From positions 222,501 to 286,500 of the forward strand of contig CALNXK010000354.1 in NCBI GenBank assembly GCA_942486035.1: a stretch of 64,000 bases of DNA, given 5' to 3'. The notes beneath the pieces were generated by a model. The model was not told where the DNA came from and ran no database searches. It saw only the letters and a list, made by a program, of their open reading frames with translations. This stretch comes from Porites lobata (lineage: Eukaryota; Cnidaria; Anthozoa; Scleractinia; Poritidae). Of this stretch, positions 60,901-64,000 are shown in pieces (positions within the stretch are counted from its first letter, which is position 1; each line of letters opens with the position of its first letter). The position numbers and the translations under genes were made by a program.

Positions 60901-61405
60901 ATACCAATTATCCACAATTAGGGAATTATCAAAGAGACATTGTGTAATGTTACAAATTCGTCCATTTTTGCTTTGGTTATAGTGATAAATTCTGCGCTTA
61001 AAGGTGTCCGATTAATTACAGTCAACTGTCCGATTACAACCCTACACAATGATTGGTGAAAAATAAAGCAGTCAACGCACCAATCAAATTTGAGGAAATT
61101 GTGACGGTTATGATTAATAGTGGAATTCTCTTTTTGATCGGGCTGCTCTAGCCAGCCAAAACTGACAAATAGTAAGCGCCCCTAGTATGCTGACGCGAGG
61201 ACACAAAGAACGGCTGCGTTAAAGACTATGAAGTGCCTTGATCACTATTAAATTTTTGTTAATTTTCAGGGGGAAATTTTGGCTTTGGTTAGACAGTGAT
61301 CTGTATCATGGTAGAAGCACTGCTTGCGAAACTTATGACAGCGAGATGCTTTCCGCCACCGAGGATTTCATTTGTCTTGGCGTTGAAGTCTGGACTTTTG
61401 GCTAG
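57982..61405 (+). CDS. TLDc-domain protein (OXR1/NCOA7/TLDC2-like), 3' exons
   Basis: Four in-frame exons are proposed: 57982-58122, 59057-59152, 59936-60009 and 61270-61405 (TAG). They have GT/AG borders in phases 0, 0 and 2 and give 148 residues. The protein reads STWILVYSRNQHGMSLNMLY, PVLLVVKDQEGF/VFGVFS, SYFFTCRPQFK, GRNSYYMTGDANGLAFGSS, then GKFWLWLDSDLYHGRS, and ends with LGVEVWTFG. This covers nearly all of the TLDc fold with its C-terminus. DLYHGRS and the terminal EVW-F resemble OXR1, NCOA7 and TLDC2. TLDc proteins protect against oxidative stress and bind the V-ATPase (family knowledge). The usual GG-F-GLWLD glycine cluster is shortened to EGKFWLWLD. The 5' exons are not identified. 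Introns carry inverted MITE relatives and a GGATTCC repeat. Confidence 0.85.
58190..58470. repeat. Repeat in TLDc intron 1 (orientation 1)
   Basis: TGATTAAACAAATCGGACT and GAATTAGACTCC, preceded by GTAATTGGACAGTACGCGCC, form a diverged element. Its reverse-orientation relative lies at 60740-61130. Confidence 0.5.
59475..59665. repeat. GGATTCCGGATTC-type simple repeat
   Basis: GGATTCCGGATTC, GGATTCCAGATTCC and related units occur in TLDc intron 2. Part of the stretch is weakly self-complementary. The open frame through it is artefactual. Confidence 0.7.
60740..61130. repeat. Repeat in TLDc intron 3 (orientation 2)
   Basis: AGTCCGATTTGTTTAATCA and AGACCGAATTGGACG, with GTCCGATTAATTACAGTC further on, correspond in inverse order to 58190-58470. 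Alignment is partial. Confidence 0.5.
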
Positions 61406-61469
61406 ATGGAAAGCAAGATCAGTCTCTGTCAAGAGCCAAGTAGCAATCAGCCATATAATATGCGATTTA

Positions 61470-61632
61470 AGGTGATGTTACAGGGGGCGATTCGCAACAA
61501 CGATTTTTAGCGCAACACAGCGTTGCAACATTGTTGCGACATTGATTCAAATGGTTGCAACATTGTTCCAACATTGCAGCGCTGTGTTGCGCAAAAAATA
61601 GTCGTTGCAAATCGTCCCGTGTAACATCACCT
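61470..61632. mobile_element. 163-bp MITE with ~53-bp inverted repeats, TTA duplication
   Basis: AGGTGATGTTACAGGGGGCG at the left pairs with CGTCCCGTGTAACATCACCT at the right, and pairing extends through GCGCAACACAGCG and CGCTGTGTTGCGC. TTA flanks both sides (61467-61469, 61633-61635). It is a Harbinger-like target (inference), 64 bp beyond the TLDc stop codon and so possibly in the 3' UTR. Confidence 0.85.
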
Positions 61633-61635
61633 TTA

Positions 61636-63440
61636 CGCTTTTCAGATAAGGATACAAAGCAGCTGTTATCTTACTATGGGCGTGCCTAAAAGGCTAGGGT
61701 ATCTTTGGGAAAATCCAAAGTCAAAAACGGACCCAATGTTCATTTACTGAAATCTAGGAGAAATTAAATTTTTAATCTAAAGAATCCACAAAATGAGTGT
61801 ATTCTTTAGTCTTCTTCGCGGCCATTTTTAGGGTCGTCACCCAACGCTTCTTCCCCCGTTCCCCGTTGCGTAACGACCTTAAAGGACTATGGATTCATCA
61901 GAACAAATTTAAATCTGGATTTTTAGGATTCATGACCCAGACTCAGCCAGCGTGCCTTTCTTTCGTCACTAATCCGAAAGAAAGCACACACGGTGGCGGT
62001 TGGCCAACCACTCCTCTCCGGTTCGCGCCCTATGCTAAAGGTCCTAAAGTTCCATTATCGGATTTTCCGTTTCTTTCGTTGTAACGAATTCAAATAATCT
62101 GACTTCGATAATGTAATCTTGGATTATCCCAAAGAAACGCCCGCTAATCATGTGAGCAATATCTGTCGTGTTTGACCATAAAAGGTGCGATCAGGACTGA
62201 TGTAGATAATATGGTGGACATTATAGATATTATTGTAGATATGATAGTGTAGTAGATTAATCAAAGTGAAGGTATTTGCATCAAATCACATGAATGAGTA
62301 ACCCCAGGAGATATTAGATACAACCTGAGGTTTGGCTTGTTGTCTGAAATACTGAATTACAAAGAAGTGTCAGTAACCGAGTAATCACGTCAGTTGTCGG
62401 TGACCACTGTCTTTCAGTTTTGAATAATTGCTAAAGGTAAAGCTTGACATGACGCATAGTGTGACTGTCACGCCAGTAGTATGTGTCGTGGTCTGTTATT
62501 CAAAGTAGCGGAATCAAGCTAGACTTCTCAGAGTCCCCTATTTTTCCGTAAGATCGTCGAGATCGAACGCTTTGCTTTACGGGCGGCCATCTTGGATGCA
62601 ATGAGTGTCAAATGTACTTAGGGGGCGGGGAACAGTTTGGGAGAAGGCGACAAAAGGACTGTCCTAACGCCTTTTACCACTCACTAATTAACCAACTCCG
62701 CTGTAGATGAAAACCATACCAGACACCTCCGCGTGTTTACAAACATCTCGTACCCAATGTCGAAACAATGATTTTGTATAATACAATTCACAGGGACATT
62801 GCTCCAAATAAAACAGGCAAACATGCACACTTGAAACATTTTCCCAATCGAAGAGGCAATTTTTCTTGCCTCCTCTGACAATATCTCAAAATCTTCTAAA
62901 TATCTTTAAAATATCCGGATATTTGTATCTAGGCCTAACCCGACAGCTAACCCCCCCCCCCCTCGGTACATAAGAAACCAAGATGGCTGTCCATACCGGA
63001 AAGAGCCTGATCTTGACTACTGTGAACAGTCTAGAAACACGCGCAACAGTTAGAAGAGACCTTTGCCATTCATGTAATTATTGGAAATTTTGGTATAAAT
63101 TATCTTGGTCAACATGAGAAAACAAAAAATTAGCAACTGAAACTAAGAGATATTTTAAAGATATTTTTGTTTCATGAAATTCTTTTGGTGGAACAAAAAG
63201 ATTTCTACTATACAGGCAGCTATAAGTGTAAAGAATATATTAATGTATTTATACAGCATTTGCAAAGTATAGATCGTTTTCACTGTCACGCAACAAAAAA
63301 ATAAATTGGAAACTGTCCAATGGAAGAAGCCAAGAAAATGAAATGTTATAAAAGACTAATATATAAACTATTTGCCCAAGTCTCACGTCTTTGTGCCCCA
63401 CAGTTTCTGAGTTATTTGCCGAAACGTTTCACGCAATTTT
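61636..63440. other. Gene-free stretch
   Basis: A small hairpin, GTCGTCACCCAACGC with GTTGCGTAACGAC, lies at about 61832-61878 and a C12 run at about 62951-62962. Open frames at 61797-62084 and 62684-62881 have no domain support. Confidence 0.45.
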
Positions 63441-63450
63441 GTAGAGCTTT

Positions 63451-63507
63451 GTATGGAGACGCCATATTGGTGCACCGTTTTGGTGCACCAATATGGCCGC
63501 CGGAAAT
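63451..63507. repeat. Palindrome GCCATATTGGTGCACC / GGTGCACCAATATGGC
   Basis: A near-perfect hairpin with a short GTTT spacer lies within a 94-codon open frame (63320-63604). I regard that frame as repeat sequence because of the palindrome. The remaining bases to 64000 show nothing supportable. Confidence 0.75.
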
Positions 63508-64000
63508 CAACAAAAACATTCTGAGTCCACTTTTTCTACAAAAGCTCTTTCTTTTCACTCGAGAACTAGCATACTCTCGCATAAACATATCTTCTAATAC
63601 TTGAAACGGTTATACTGCTGAAAATCAAGAGGAGAGACTTTTTTTAACGAGACAACATTCCTATTTTGGTGCCACGCACTGTCAAAACTTGGAAGTTCAA
63701 ATTGCTGTATTTTCGAACTGAAACATGCTACGGGAATGGAACCTTGTACAAAGGTTTACTTTTTGTTTATCTTCAACCTAGTGTAAATACGAATTTGTAA
63801 AACCTCGCTATTTTGACTTTACAATTTGATGACGTCACTGTGAAAACCATCTATTAGTTTGGATGAATATTAAGTATAATTAAGAACGACTAAACACGTG
63901 GTTTAGTATAAATATCTATCGTTTGACGAAGATACATTTATGTATTGCGAACCTATATATGTTGTGTTCTAAGAAATTACAAGTGTAGATCATTTCTAGA

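Noticed and set aside
63320..63604. 94-codon plus-strand frame as a gene
   Set aside because: It contains a 37-bp palindrome and resembles dispersed cnidarian repeat DNA; no domain or splice support.

Overview
The window looks like nuclear DNA of a cnidarian, most likely a stony coral or close anthozoan relative. The genes are intron-containing with GT/AG splice sites. The DNA is fairly AT-rich and full of short inverted-repeat elements, L2/CR1/Jockey-like LINE fragments and a tRNA-like SINE of types familiar from anthozoan genomes. The species call is inference; no rRNA, organellar or bacterial features are visible.

Layout. (1) 1-12,415: a repeat-rich upstream block, then a four-exon gene (5949-12415) encoding about 1,190 residues: an N-terminal purine-nucleoside-phosphorylase/nucleosidase (PNP_UDP) domain, a short charged linker, a NACHT NTPase and a beta-rich C-terminal half. 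This is an NLR-like STAND architecture. (2) 12.4-35.2 kb: gene-poor. It holds a diverged C-terminal fragment of a NACHT-gene relative (17758-18117), two LINE pieces sharing a 3' stem-loop, a SINE, a minus-strand RT fragment, many MITE/foldback elements, and one small intact two-exon Ly6/uPAR-type gene (27024-28911). (3) 35.2-47.1 kb: a direct second copy of block 1 including the gene. This copy has a 4-bp frameshift and is cut off inside the NACHT exon. (4) 47.1-54.7 kb: the cut is the edge of a ~7.6 kb structure bounded by ~600-bp inverted arms. It encloses a three-exon gene of unknown family that is itself broken by a MITE, and a 1.3-kb element with a clean 9-bp target duplication. (5) 54.7-57.9 kb: an atypical AT-rich ORF and nested MITEs. 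(6) 57.98-61.4 kb: the 3' four exons of a TLDc-domain (OXR1/NCOA7/TLDC2-like) gene. (7) 61.4-64 kb: no gene supported.

How it fits together. The biological centre is the PNP-NACHT locus. NACHT STAND proteins are oligomerising sensors. PNP-family nucleosidases fused to STAND or defence modules are known in bacteria and fungi, and some are reported to destroy ATP during infection. The intact copy is therefore a candidate innate-immune sensor with a nucleotide-depleting effector. The second copy and the C-terminal fragment show the duplication and decay typical of NLR-like families. Transposons mark the duplication's edges and internal differences, and empty sites in one copy date several insertions to after the duplication.

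Limits: all exon boundaries are read from splice consensus and frame continuity. Promoters and 5' UTR exons were not resolved. Repeat families are named by structure only.
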